Below are positions 53,472-62,865 of a stretch of 64,000 bases of DNA, in pieces. The stretch is taken from the NCBI RefSeq assembly GCF_002087235.1, contig NZ_MUIO01000015.1, forward strand, positions 1-64,000, in the 5' to 3' direction. The first letter of the stretch is position 1. Each line of letters begins with the position of its first letter. This DNA comes from Pseudomonas floridensis (GTDB lineage: Bacteria > Pseudomonadota > Gammaproteobacteria > Pseudomonadales > Pseudomonadaceae). Both the position numbers and the translations under genes were made by a program. A model generated the notes under the pieces. That model searched no databases. It saw only the letters and a program-made list of their open reading frames with translations, and was not told where the DNA came from.

Positions 53472-55457
53472 ATGACCATTCTTCAGCGAGTGATTGGTGG
53501 GTTTGCCGTGCTGGTCGTGCTGCTGCTCGCCATGGTGAGTATCAGCTATCAGAGCACCCATTCGATAAGCGAGCGCTTGAGCATCATCACCGGTCAGTCG
53601 GCACCACTGAGCCGCGCGGCGAGCGAACTGTATGTGCATGTCCTGCGGGCCAATCAGGCGCTGCTCGGAGTGCTGGTCAGCAATGACCCGAAACAGATCG
53701 ACGACGGCAAGCAGCCCTTCAACGACAGCATGGCGCGTTTCAACCAATTGCTGGACAGCACGCCTGCCTACATCGGTGATCGTGCCGAACTGCGCGATAA
53801 CCTGGCTCAGGAGCGACAGCTCAGCGCAGCCTATGCTGAACAGGCGCAGGCGCTCATCGCCAGCCACCGTCAGCACGTCATGCAGACGCTTCAAGCCCGC
53901 GTACTGCAAGGCTACAGCAGCAGCCAGGGCGTACAGTTGACCGGTTATCTGCGCGACTACATTGCCCGCGAACGTAATGCGGGCTCTGCCGATAATGTCG
54001 CGGCCGCAGAAAAGCTGCTGCTGGAAGTGGGCAAATCCTACGAAGGGCTGGCAGCGCATGCTGCGACGCCCGATATGCAAGCATTGCAACGCCTGCTCAA
54101 TTTACAGGATGAGGTGATCAGCACCCGCGCCCGTGAGTTGACCACAGTCGATCCGCGCGCCGGACGCATTGCCGGAGTCATGGTCAACCGTCTGCTCAAC
54201 GACCTGACCGGCGCTGACGGCGTTTATCAGGCGTATCGCCAGGAAGCGGCCCTGGCCGAACAGGTCGGCAAGCAACGCCAGGCCACCGAGGCCCGTCTTC
54301 AGGCCACGCTGGACAAGATCGGCGAGTTCGGCAATCAGGCCCTTGCGGTCGCCAACGAAGCCAAAGGTGACGCCGATTCCACCATTGCCACCAGCCTCAG
54401 CCTGCTGCTGGTCGCCTGTATCCTCGCGGTGCTGGCAGCAGTGGTGATTGGCACTTGGGTGGCGTTCAGTCTGCGTCGTCCACTGGCCGCATTCCGGGAA
54501 GTGCTCAAGACCCTGACTGGCGGTGACATGCGGGTGCGTTTCGATGTCAGCCGCAAGGATGAGTTCGGGGAGCTGGGTGGTTACCTCAATGAGTTCACTC
54601 AGTCCTTGCAGCAGACTTTCCGCGAACTGATCGGCTCTGCCGACACCCTGGCGCTGACCGCCAGCAACAACGCGCAGATCAGCGAACAGACCACGCGCGT
54701 GGTCGATGAGCAGAAAGACCGGTTGCACTCGGCAGCGTCGGCCATGAACCAGATGGAAAGCACGGTCGAGGAAGTCGCCCGGCGCGCCCAGGACACGCGC
54801 AGCGCGGTGGACAACACCAGCGAACTGACCGACAAGGTGCAGAAGCGCGTCGCGCAAACCATCGTCAACATTCGCCAGCAGGCCGACCAGGTCAACAAGG
54901 CGTCGGCGGTAACGGACGAGTTGCAGAAGTACGGCCAGAACATCGACGGCATCGTCGATGCGATCCGCACCATCGCTGAACAGACCAACCTGTTGGCGCT
55001 CAACGCGGCCATCGAGGCGGCGCGCGCCGGTGAACAGGGCCGCGGCTTTGCGGTAGTGGCGGACGAGGTGCGCTCGCTGGCCAGTCGCACCCAGACCTCG
55101 ACCAGCGAGATTCAGGAAATGATCGGCCAGATGCAGAACAAAATCCATTCTGCGGTGCAGGTCATGAACGAGAGTCAGATCCAGTCCAATCACTGTGTGA
55201 CGCTGGCGTCCGGCGCGGATGAGCTGCTGATCGAGATGAGCGACGCGGTAGGCACCATCCGCGACATGAACATCCAGATCGCCGCCGCCACCGAGCAGCA
55301 AAGTGCCACGGTGCAGGAGACCAGCCGCATGGTTACCCAGATCAACGATGCGGCGCAGCAGGCCGCAGAGGGTGCCGAGCAGTCGGCCAGCAGCAGCCAG
55401 GATTTGTCGAAAATGGCCCGGGATCAGCGCGAGCTGCTCCATCATTTCAGCGTTTGA
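53472..55457 (+). CDS. Membrane chemoreceptor (MCP) with large helical sensor
   Basis: A 661-residue methyl-accepting chemotaxis protein. A first helix (GGFAVLVVLLLAMVSISY) and a second (near 315-335, LLLVACILAVLAAVVIGTWV) enclose a long, mostly helical periplasmic domain of about 280 residues. HAMP follows and then the signalling hairpin ([20 protein letters not shown]). The sensor is larger than a 4HB domain and resembles helical-bimodular types. A binding-protein gene starts 18 bp downstream, so the receptor may sense through it. Confidence 0.93.
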   Translation: MTILQRVIGGFAVLVVLLLAMVSISYQSTHSISERLSIITGQSAPLSRAASELYVHVLRANQALLGVLVSNDPKQIDDGKQPFNDSMARFNQLLDSTPAYIGDRAELRDNLAQERQLSAAYAEQAQALIASHRQHVMQTLQARVLQGYSSSQGVQLTGYLRDYIARERNAGSADNVAAAEKLLLEVGKSYEGLAAHAATPDMQALQRLLNLQDEVISTRARELTTVDPRAGRIAGVMVNRLLNDLTGADGVYQAYRQEAALAEQVGKQRQATEARLQATLDKIGEFGNQALAVANEAKGDADSTIATSLSLLLVACILAVLAAVVIGTWVAFSLRRPLAAFREVLKTLTGGDMRVRFDVSRKDEFGELGGYLNEFTQSLQQTFRELIGSADTLALTASNNAQISEQTTRVVDEQKDRLHSAASAMNQMESTVEEVARRAQDTRSAVDNTSELTDKVQKRVAQTIVNIRQQADQVNKASAVTDELQKYGQNIDGIVDAIRTIAEQTNLLALNAAIEAARAGEQGRGFAVVADEVRSLASRTQTSTSEIQEMIGQMQNKIHSAVQVMNESQIQSNHCVTLASGADELLIEMSDAVGTIRDMNIQIAAATEQQSATVQETSRMVTQINDAAQQAAEGAEQSASSSQDLSKMARDQRELLHHFSV

Positions 55458-55475
55458 TGCCCAAGGAGTCAGAAC

Positions 55476-56396
55476 ATGAAGCAATGGTTATCGATTTCCC
55501 TGGGTGCCGCGCTGTTGGCCGCCAGCCTGGCCCAGGCCAGCACGCCGTTGATTGGCGTCGGCATGGCCAAGTATAACGACAACTTCCAGACCATCCTGCG
55601 TCACGGCGTGGAGAAGCAGATTGCGCTGCTGGACGCCGATATCTTCATGGAAAACGGGCAGGACAACGTGGACTTGCAGATGCGCCAGTTCCGCAATCTG
55701 GTGAGCTCCAGAGTGGACGCCATAGTCGTTGCAATGGTCAACGGCAAGAGCGCTCCCGAGATGATTCGCCTGGCCAACGAGGCGAAGATTCCGCTGGTGT
55801 TCGTCAACCGCAACCCGGAACCTGCCAAGTGGCCGCCGCAGACCGCTTTTGTCGGTTCGGACGAGCTGGAGTCCGGCACCTTGCAGGCCGAGGAGTTGGC
55901 GCGCCGTGCCCATTACAAAGGTAACGTGGTAATTCTGGTGGGCGACCCCAGCAACAAGTCGTCGGTCATGCGCACCGAGGACGTTGAAAAGGTGGTCGCC
56001 AAGTATCCGGATATGAAGGTCGTGCAGAAGAAGATCGGCAACTGGGAGCGCAGCCAGGCGGCGACGATTGTGATCGACTGGATCAAGCAGGGCGTGGATT
56101 TCTCGATCATCGCCGCCAACAACGACGAGATGGCCATTGGCGCGATCATGGGGCTGGAAAAAGCCGGCAAGAACGCGCGGGACTATCTGGTGGGCGGCAT
56201 CGACGGCACGCCTGACGGCCTGAAACTGATGGCCGAGGGCAAAATGGCCGTGAGTGTGTTTCAGGACGCAGTCGGGCAGGCCAATGGTGCGGTTGATGCT
56301 GCGTTGAGCATGGCGCGTGGAGAAACGCTGGCGTCGCCGGTGATCTGGGTGCCGTTCAAGCTGATCACTCCGGAAAACCGCCAGCAGTTCGAATGA
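55476..56396 (+). CDS. Periplasmic sugar-type binding protein (PBP1/RbsB family)
   Basis: A 306-residue exported binding protein with signal peptide (ISLGAALLAASLAQA). The fold is the RbsB/rhizopine-binding family: TPLIGVGMAKYNDNFQTILR, VDAIVVAMVNGKSAPEMIRL and the sugar-contact segment NRNPEPAKW are visible, and INGxD-type ligands occur (GGIDGTPDGLKLMAEG). No ABC permease or ATPase gene lies nearby. It is co-oriented with the chemoreceptor at 18 bp spacing, with AAGGAG before the ATG. A role in chemotaxis is likelier than transport. Confidence 0.92.
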   Translation: MKQWLSISLGAALLAASLAQASTPLIGVGMAKYNDNFQTILRHGVEKQIALLDADIFMENGQDNVDLQMRQFRNLVSSRVDAIVVAMVNGKSAPEMIRLANEAKIPLVFVNRNPEPAKWPPQTAFVGSDELESGTLQAEELARRAHYKGNVVILVGDPSNKSSVMRTEDVEKVVAKYPDMKVVQKKIGNWERSQAATIVIDWIKQGVDFSIIAANNDEMAIGAIMGLEKAGKNARDYLVGGIDGTPDGLKLMAEGKMAVSVFQDAVGQANGAVDAALSMARGETLASPVIWVPFKLITPENRQQFE

Positions 56397-56422
56397 CGCA
56401 CGGGCAGGGTGCCCGGTCTGGG

Positions 56423-57373
56423 TTACAGCCGGATATCCTGCGGTCCGCGGATCTGCGCTTCGATGCGTGTACCGGTCAGGCGCTCTTCATTGGAGAAACC
56501 GTCGTAGTCGGCCAGCTTGCCAAAGTCGATACCGGTGAGCTGTTCGATCTGCAGCACGCTGCGCTGCCAGGTCTTGAGCTGGCCGAACACGATGCTCAGG
56601 TTCCCCAGCTCGCGACTCTGGTCGATCATGTAGGCGCTGGCCGAAGGTTTGCCATCGTCCCCGAGAAACGCGACGACTTTCCAGAAGGCCGACGGAATTC
56701 TGATGTTGCGATACACCCGGTCGTCATCGCGCAGCACCGGTCCGCTGAACACGGTCACTCTGGATTTCCAGCGGCGCGTGTTGTCGAGAATGTAGTCTTC
56801 CAGCTCCAGCCAGGTTTTCTGATTGAACGCACTCATCTGCGGTGAGCAGTTGGTGAAGTGGAAAGTGTCGCCGTTGGCGGTTTGCGCGTCCTTGCCCCAG
56901 TTGGGGTCCTGACGCCTGACCAGATGGCCGCGATCCAGCAGGTTGCTGGCATACAGGCTTTCGCCAATCTGCGCTTCGGCGGGCAGCCGCCCATCGAATG
57001 ACCACGAATCGTTGCTGCGTTTGACCTCCACGCTGCTCTCGCCATCGATATTCACGCCAACGTAAAGCGCCAGACGGCGACTACGCGACATGGTGATGGA
57101 AAAGTGCATGTAGTCCAGTCGATCTCCGGCATTTTTCAGCGGGTAGACGTCCGCAGCCAGTTCGGTGTCCGGCGACGGCCAGGGCACGACAAAGTCACCG
57201 AGAAAATCTTCGGCGTAGCCTTTGCGCTTCTTGAGCTCGCTGGCAGGTGTCGTGCGTGGGGCTGCCAGCGGTTCAGTTTGCGGCGCGAGAAGTTCGGTTG
57301 TTGGGATCAGAGGCTTGAGGTCGGCCAGGCGAGGGTGGTAGCCGAGGTCTGCTTTGAAAGTCTTGTCAGGCAC
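56423..57373 (-). CDS. DRGH (NUC family) DNA/RNA non-specific endonuclease
   Basis: A 316-residue nuclease of the beta-beta-alpha-metal superfamily. The DRGH motif is at 147-150 (ASNLLDRGHLVRR) with catalytic His150, and Asn184 in SAFNQKTWLE is the likely magnesium ligand. I find no signal peptide, unlike typical secreted NUC enzymes. A 60-residue Pro/Thr-rich N terminus precedes the domain. The GTG start at 57373 has AGGAG nine bases upstream. No immunity-type gene is obvious. It could be exported by another route (type VI-linked) or act inside; both are inference. Confidence 0.88.
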   Translation of the reverse strand: MPDKTFKADLGYHPRLADLKPLIPTTELLAPQTEPLAAPRTTPASELKKRKGYAEDFLGDFVVPWPSPDTELAADVYPLKNAGDRLDYMHFSITMSRSRRLALYVGVNIDGESSVEVKRSNDSWSFDGRLPAEAQIGESLYASNLLDRGHLVRRQDPNWGKDAQTANGDTFHFTNCSPQMSAFNQKTWLELEDYILDNTRRWKSRVTVFSGPVLRDDDRVYRNIRIPSAFWKVVAFLGDDGKPSASAYMIDQSRELGNLSIVFGQLKTWQRSVLQIEQLTGIDFGKLADYDGFSNEERLTGTRIEAQIRGPQDIRL

Positions 57374-57967
57374 TGCGCTTGCTCCTGCGGTGGGCTGGGT
57401 TCCGTCCAGTTGACCATAGACGCATGACAGCCCTGCGTCAGGTTTCGCCTGCCGACCGAGCTGAACATTCTGTCTGCGTAAGCGGTGCTGTTCGATAATC
57501 GCCCGGTTTTTCCAGCGTACCTGCGAATATATGAGATTTATGAAAAATATTTAATGGCCGTAAATAAACGAATTTTGCCGCATTTGCAGAGGTTTTCCTG
57601 TGCTTTTTCAGCGTATTCGTGGACGGTAATCAATCTCGCGGCACTTCCGATATATTGACGTTATTAACTGCCCGGTACATTTTTATTGCACAACCGCCTG
57701 TGCCGTTCCAGGCAGGAACACAATAAAAACAATCGAGGCACACCCATGCTCCAGACTCCAATCGCTTGCGGCTCACCCCCGATCCTTGCGCTGCGCTGTC
57801 CACCGACAGGCAAGCTTGCGGATCACTCGCAGTAACGTCCTGATTCGTCCATCCGGTTCACCGCCGTTGCGTCATGTCGTGTCCTCGCAGAGCGTGCGAG
57901 CGCCTTCTCGATGCCTTGCGCGTGCGCCGGTGCCTGTGCCAGTGCCAGTGCTATTGCGAGGTTTCCA
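57374..57967. promoter_or_regulatory. TRAP operon leader region with short ORF
   Basis: A 594-bp gap between the nuclease and dctQ. An A+T-rich stretch lies at about 57530-57700. At 57746-57835 a 29-codon frame (MLQTPIACGSPPILALRCPP and nine more) has a GAGG ribosome site; it is in the same frame as dctQ, with its TAA the only stop before dctQ. The region at 57930-57955 is a GTGCC-type low-complexity run. It may be a leader peptide or what remains of a lost upstream gene. Confidence 0.45.
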
Positions 57968-58531
57968 ATGACGAGAATCGTCGAGCTGTACTTCAAGCTG
58001 CTCAAGTTGCTGATCGTGCTGTGCATGGTTGCCATGGTCGTGCTGGTGTTCGGCAACGTGGTGCTGCGCTACGCCTTCAATTCGGGGATCAGCGTCTCCG
58101 AAGAACTGTCACGCTGGTTTTTCGTATGGATGATCTTCCTCGGCGCACTGGTGGCGATGAAAGAGCGGGGACATCTCGGGCTGGATAGCCTGATCAGGCG
58201 CCTGCCGCCGCTGGGCAAACGCATCTGTCTGATCGTCGGCCAGTTATTGATGTTGTACATCTGCTGGCTGATCTCGAGCGGCAGTTGGCAACAGGCGGTG
58301 ATCAATCTGCGAGTGGTAGCACCCGCGTCCGGCTTTTCGATGGCTGTGTTTTATGCCGCCGGGCTGGTGTTCGGCGTCAGCGCCGCAGCGATTCTGCTGT
58401 ATCAGTTGATGCAGGCGGTGCGCGGCAAGCTGGATGACGATCAGCTGGTGATGGTCAGTGAGAGCGAGGCGGATGCATTGCTCAAGCCTGATGCGCCCGG
58501 TCCTTCCAGCCCACGGAGTGATCGGTCATGA
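57968..58531 (+). CDS. dctQ: TRAP transporter small permease
   Basis: A 187-residue four-helix membrane protein of the DctQ family (VVLRYAFNSGISVSEELSRW and WFFVWMIFLGALVAMKERGH are the signature). It forms the integral-membrane complex with DctM. GAGG lies six bases upstream of the ATG at 57968; an in-frame ATG at 57911 would add a Cys/Ala-rich stretch without family match. Its stop overlaps dctM by 4 bp. Confidence 0.93.
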   Translation: MTRIVELYFKLLKLLIVLCMVAMVVLVFGNVVLRYAFNSGISVSEELSRWFFVWMIFLGALVAMKERGHLGLDSLIRRLPPLGKRICLIVGQLLMLYICWLISSGSWQQAVINLRVVAPASGFSMAVFYAAGLVFGVSAAAILLYQLMQAVRGKLDDDQLVMVSESEADALLKPDAPGPSSPRSDRS

Positions 58532-59808
58532 CTCTGCTGATATTTCTCGGATCCTTGCTGGGCAGCATGGCGCTGGGTATTCCCATTGCGTTTGCCCTGC
58601 TGCTGGTCAGCGTTGCGCTGATGCTGCACCTGGACTTGTTCGATGCACAGATCATCGCGCAGAACCTGCTCAATGGAGCCGACAGCTTTCCATTGATGGC
58701 GGTGCCGTTCTTCATGCTGGCCGGTGAAATCATGAACGCAGGCGGTCTGTCCAGGCGCATCGTCAATATCGCGATGGCGCTGGTAGGACACAAGCGTGGC
58801 GGTCTGGGGTATGTGGCGATCATTGCCTCCTGCCTGCTGGCGTCGCTGTCCGGTTCGGCAGTGGCTGATGCCGCCGCACTGGCCGCGCTGTTGGTGCCGA
58901 TGATGGTGCATGCCGGACACAATCGTTCTCACTCGGCGGGCTTGATCGCGGCGGGCGGCATCATTGCGCCGATTATCCCGCCGAGCATCGGTTTCATCGT
59001 GTTCGGCGTCGCGTCGGGCGTATCGATTTCCAAACTGTTTCTGGCCGGCATCGTCCCGGGCCTGATGCTGGGCGCGGCGCTGGCGGTTGCCTGGTGGTTC
59101 ATCTCCAGACGCGAAACGGTCGCTACGCCACCCAAGCGCAGCGGTGCGGAAGTTCTGCGTGCGCTGATCGAAGGTTCCTGGGCGCTGGGGCTGCCGCTGA
59201 TCATTGTCTTCGGCCTCAAGTTCGGCATTTTCACCCCGACCGAAGCCGCGGTGGTGGCGGCCGTCTACGCCCTGTTCGTGTCGCTGGTGATCTATCGCGA
59301 GTTGAAAGTCAGCCAGTTGTACGAGCTGATTCTGTCATCGGCCAAAACCACCTCGGTGGTGATGCTGCTGGTGGCCGCCGCCATGGTGTCGTCCTGGCTG
59401 GTGAACATTGCCGAACTTCCCGACCAGTTGGCTGCGCTACTCGAACCCTTCATGGACAACCCCACCGTGCTGCTGATGGTGATCATGCTGTTGGTGATTC
59501 TGGTCGGCACGGTCATGGACATGACCCCGACCATTCTGATCCTGACGCCGGTGCTGATGCCGGCGGTGACCATGGCAGGTATCGACCCGGTGTATTTCGG
59601 CGTGCTGTTTCTGATCAATACCGCGATCGGCCTGATCACGCCGCCGGTAGGCACGGTGCTCAATGTGGTGTGCGGCGTTTCGAAAATCAGCATGGACGAG
59701 ATCATTCGGGGCGTCTGGCCGTTCATGCTCGCGCAGTTCGCCGTGCTGTTTCTGCTGGTGCTGTTCCCGCAACTGGTGCTGGCCCCGCTGAGTTTTCTCA
59801 CCCGCTGA
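58528..59808 (+). CDS. dctM: TRAP transporter large permease
   Basis: A 426-residue protein with about 12 helices, the ion-coupled transport subunit. DctM features include ADSFPLMAVPFFMLAGEIMN, SGSAVADAAALAALLVPMMV and TPPVGTVLNVVCGVSKISMD. ATGA overlap with dctQ indicates coupled translation. The transported solute is a carboxylate such as a C4-dicarboxylate or sugar acid. Confidence 0.95.
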   Translation: MTLLIFLGSLLGSMALGIPIAFALLLVSVALMLHLDLFDAQIIAQNLLNGADSFPLMAVPFFMLAGEIMNAGGLSRRIVNIAMALVGHKRGGLGYVAIIASCLLASLSGSAVADAAALAALLVPMMVHAGHNRSHSAGLIAAGGIIAPIIPPSIGFIVFGVASGVSISKLFLAGIVPGLMLGAALAVAWWFISRRETVATPPKRSGAEVLRALIEGSWALGLPLIIVFGLKFGIFTPTEAAVVAAVYALFVSLVIYRELKVSQLYELILSSAKTTSVVMLLVAAAMVSSWLVNIAELPDQLAALLEPFMDNPTVLLMVIMLLVILVGTVMDMTPTILILTPVLMPAVTMAGIDPVYFGVLFLINTAIGLITPPVGTVLNVVCGVSKISMDEIIRGVWPFMLAQFAVLFLLVLFPQLVLAPLSFLTR

Positions 59809-59871
59809 AAGGCGGGCTTACCCGCAGCACGTTCAATTGCTCCATTACCCATAACAAGATCGGAGAATGCC

Positions 59872-60891
59872 ATGCACAAACTGATGAAAACCCTGCTCGC
59901 CGGGGCCTGCGCCACCAGCCTGCTGTTGGCTGGGGTGGCCGCCCAGGCTGCGGAAATCCGTGAGCGTACGTTGCGTTTCGCGTTCCAGAATGTCAAAGAG
60001 CATCCGCAAGGTCAGGGCGCCCAGAAGTTCGCCGACCTGCTGGGCGAAAGCAGCGGCGGCAAGATCAAGGTGCGCCTGTTTCCCGGAGGTACGCTGGGCG
60101 GTGATGTGCAGACTGTGTCCGCCTTGCAGGGCGGCACGCTGGACATCACGGTGCTCAACTCCGGCATTCTGGCCGCCCAGGCTCCGGACTTCGCCATGCT
60201 CGACTTCCCGTTCCTGTTCAATGACGTGAAGGAAGCACACGCGGTCATCGATGGCCCCATCGGCCAGAAGCTGGCCGCGCAGCTCGACAGTAAAGGGCTG
60301 GTCGCGCTGGGTTATTGGGACCTGGGGTTTCGCAACGTCACCAACAGCAAACACCCGATCACGCGTCTGGAAGACATGCAAGGCCTGAAAATCCGTGTGA
60401 TCCAGTCACCAATCTACCTGAAGACGTTCTCCGCGCTGGGTGCCAACCCTGTGCCGATGGCATTTCCCGAAGTCTATACCGGGCTTGAGCAGCACACGAT
60501 CGATGGCCAGGAAAATCCATTCACGGTAATCGAAGGCAGCAAGTTCTTCGAAGTGCAGAAGTACCTGTCGGTGACCGGTCATATCTTCAACCCGCAGTCG
60601 CTGATCATGAGTCAGAAAACCTGGAACCGCCTGAACGACGATGAAAAGACTCTGATTCGTGACGCGGCCGCCAAGGCGCAGGTTTATCAGCGCGAGGTGA
60701 CTGCCGCCAGCATGGACCAGGCGCGGGCCAATCTGGAAAAACAGATTGCCGTCAATGACATCACCCCGGCTGAAAAGGATCGTTTTCGTGAACGGGTCAA
60801 GCCGGTGATCGACGAATTCGCCGCGCAACTGGATGCCGGTCTGGTGAAAATGATGTACGACGAAATCGCCAGGGTTCGCACCCCTCAGTGA
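59872..60891 (+). CDS. dctP: TRAP transporter substrate-binding protein
   Basis: A 339-residue periplasmic DctP-type binding protein with a signal peptide (LLAGACATSLLLAGVAAQAA). The conserved Arg region LKIRVIQSPIYLKTFSALGA and the PFTVIEGSKFFEVQKYLSVT segment identify the family. The Arg binds the solute carboxylate. It follows dctQ-dctM; order Q-M-P differs from the frequent P-Q-M. CGGAG precedes the ATG. Confidence 0.94.
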   Translation: MHKLMKTLLAGACATSLLLAGVAAQAAEIRERTLRFAFQNVKEHPQGQGAQKFADLLGESSGGKIKVRLFPGGTLGGDVQTVSALQGGTLDITVLNSGILAAQAPDFAMLDFPFLFNDVKEAHAVIDGPIGQKLAAQLDSKGLVALGYWDLGFRNVTNSKHPITRLEDMQGLKIRVIQSPIYLKTFSALGANPVPMAFPEVYTGLEQHTIDGQENPFTVIEGSKFFEVQKYLSVTGHIFNPQSLIMSQKTWNRLNDDEKTLIRDAAAKAQVYQREVTAASMDQARANLEKQIAVNDITPAEKDRFRERVKPVIDEFAAQLDAGLVKMMYDEIARVRTPQ

Positions 60892-61074
60892 GGTCTGTGC
60901 GGCGCTGGGCGTGGCCTGTCAGGTCCTGCTGCCGCACGTTTCAGCCTTTTGATCGCCGATGAAAAAACAGTTTCCTCAAAATAGTCTTAAATATCCGGGA
61001 ACAGGCGTCGATACGCTCGGTATAAGAGCAATCCGCAGCTCGCGTTACTTCATTGACCGCAGGGGAGCTTCAGG

Positions 61075-62688
61075 ATGTCGATCAAACTCCGTTTGTTCTT
61101 GTTGATAGCCACCGGTGTGCTGGCTGTTGTGATCATCAGTCTGGTCAATTATCTGGGCAACAGCCGGATGGAAGGCGCGATGATCGACAACGAGGTCAGC
61201 ATGACTGCGCTGAGCAATCACCTTGAAGCCGACATGATGCACGACGCACTGCGTGCGGATGTGCTTTCGGCCATGCTGGTGGGGGTGGGCAAGAGCGACA
61301 CCCCGCGTGCTGAAATCGAGTCCTCCTTGAAAGAACACGCGGCGCATTTTCGCGAAGTGCTCGGCAACAACCTTCAATTGCCCCTCAATGACAGTCTCAA
61401 AGCCGAACTGGACAAGATCAGGCCGAGTCTGGACGCCTACGTCACAGCGGGCGAGCGCATCGTCGCTCTGGCGCTGGACAGTCCAGATCGTGCCCAGCAG
61501 GAACTGGGTACGTTCTCGGCGGCCTTCACTCAGTTGGAAGATCAGATGTCGACCCTGAGCACCCTGATCGAGGACAACGCCAAGGCCAGCGGCGCGGCCA
61601 CGCGAGAAGCTATCCGCAGCACCAATGTCACCCTGGGTGTCGTGCTGGTGGTCAGCCTGTTGCTGCTGGGCGCGCAAGGGCTCTGGGTAACGCGCAGCAT
61701 CATGCTGCCGTTGCAGACTGCCAGCCGCATCGCCGACAGCATCGCGCACGGCAATCTCAGCGAACCGATTGTCGAGCCGCGCAGCCGCGATGAGGCCAGC
61801 ATGCTGATTCGCAGCCTGGCGGTGATGCAACGTGACTTGCGCGGCATGATCGAGGTCGTAAGGCGCAACGCCCATGGTGTCAGCGGCATGAGCGGGCAGT
61901 TGAGCAGTGGTTGTCACGAGGTGGCGGGTAGCAGCCAGCAGCAAAGCTCGGCGGCCGCGACCATGTCGGCGGCCGCCAGTGAAATGACCGCCAGCATCGA
62001 AGAAATTACCCGCCATGCCGAACAGGCACGGGAAATGGCCAATCAGGCCGAGGCGCTGGCCAAGAACGGCGGACGCGTGATTCATCAGGTGGTCAGCGAC
62101 ATGGACGGCATCGCCCGTTCGGCGCAACAGTCGGCGCAGGTGATTCGCACGCTGGACAAGGAATCGGAGGCCATTTTCAACATCATTCAAGTGATCAAGA
62201 GCATCGCGGATCAGACCAACCTGCTGGCACTCAACGCAGCCATTGAGGCGGCGCGTGCCGGAGAGCAGGGTCGTGGCTTCGCCGTGGTGGCCGATGAAGT
62301 GCGCAGTCTGGCCGGACGCACCAGTGCGTCAACCCAGGAGATCGCCAGCATGGTGGCGCGGATCCAGCAAAGTACCCGAGAAGCGGTGACCAGCATGGAG
62401 GCCGGCGTGGCGCAGGTCGATAAGGGCATGGCGGTGACGGCTGAAGTGGAGCGCGCCATTCGCGACATCCTTGACGCGACGTTGAGCACTACGCAGTTGG
62501 TCAACGACATCACCCGCACGATTGGCGAGCAGAGCCTGGCGAGCAACGAAATCGCCCATCAGGTGGAGATGATCGCCAGCATGTCGGAAGGCAACAGCCG
62601 GGTCATCGGTGAAACGGCAACCACCACCGACGAGTTGTCGGCTCTGGCTGGCCAGCTTTCGCAGTCAGTGGACCGGTTCCGGCTTTGA
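61075..62688 (+). CDS. Membrane chemoreceptor (MCP) with 4HB-type sensor
   Basis: A 537-residue methyl-accepting chemotaxis protein. Helix one is [20 protein letters not shown], followed by a four-helix-bundle periplasmic region of about 160 residues, helix two ([19 protein letters not shown]), HAMP and the signalling domain ([20 protein letters not shown]). It is just after the TRAP operon, so it may sense the same solute. GGGGAG lies before the ATG. Confidence 0.93.
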   Translation: MSIKLRLFLLIATGVLAVVIISLVNYLGNSRMEGAMIDNEVSMTALSNHLEADMMHDALRADVLSAMLVGVGKSDTPRAEIESSLKEHAAHFREVLGNNLQLPLNDSLKAELDKIRPSLDAYVTAGERIVALALDSPDRAQQELGTFSAAFTQLEDQMSTLSTLIEDNAKASGAATREAIRSTNVTLGVVLVVSLLLLGAQGLWVTRSIMLPLQTASRIADSIAHGNLSEPIVEPRSRDEASMLIRSLAVMQRDLRGMIEVVRRNAHGVSGMSGQLSSGCHEVAGSSQQQSSAAATMSAAASEMTASIEEITRHAEQAREMANQAEALAKNGGRVIHQVVSDMDGIARSAQQSAQVIRTLDKESEAIFNIIQVIKSIADQTNLLALNAAIEAARAGEQGRGFAVVADEVRSLAGRTSASTQEIASMVARIQQSTREAVTSMEAGVAQVDKGMAVTAEVERAIRDILDATLSTTQLVNDITRTIGEQSLASNEIAHQVEMIASMSEGNSRVIGETATTTDELSALAGQLSQSVDRFRL

Positions 62689-62865
62689 TATCTATAAGCC
62701 ATTATCTCGCGTAACCTCGCGATCCCGCCGCGCGTCGCCTGTTCGCAGGCCCGAGCGGTTTGATGCTGCCTGTCCATTCAGGATTGTTAAAGCTTTTGCA
62801 CTAACAGACGTTAACCACACCGTCTGCAATGAAATCGAATACCTTTCACACCCAGGAGCAGCGGA

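Noticed and set aside
54102..55484. Long minus-strand frame across a chemoreceptor
   Set aside because: It mirrors the MCP signalling domain, has no ribosome site and no recognisable domain.
57911..57967. Upstream ATG for dctQ
   Set aside because: It adds a Cys/Ala-rich low-complexity stretch without family match, and the ATG at 57968 has a better ribosome site.
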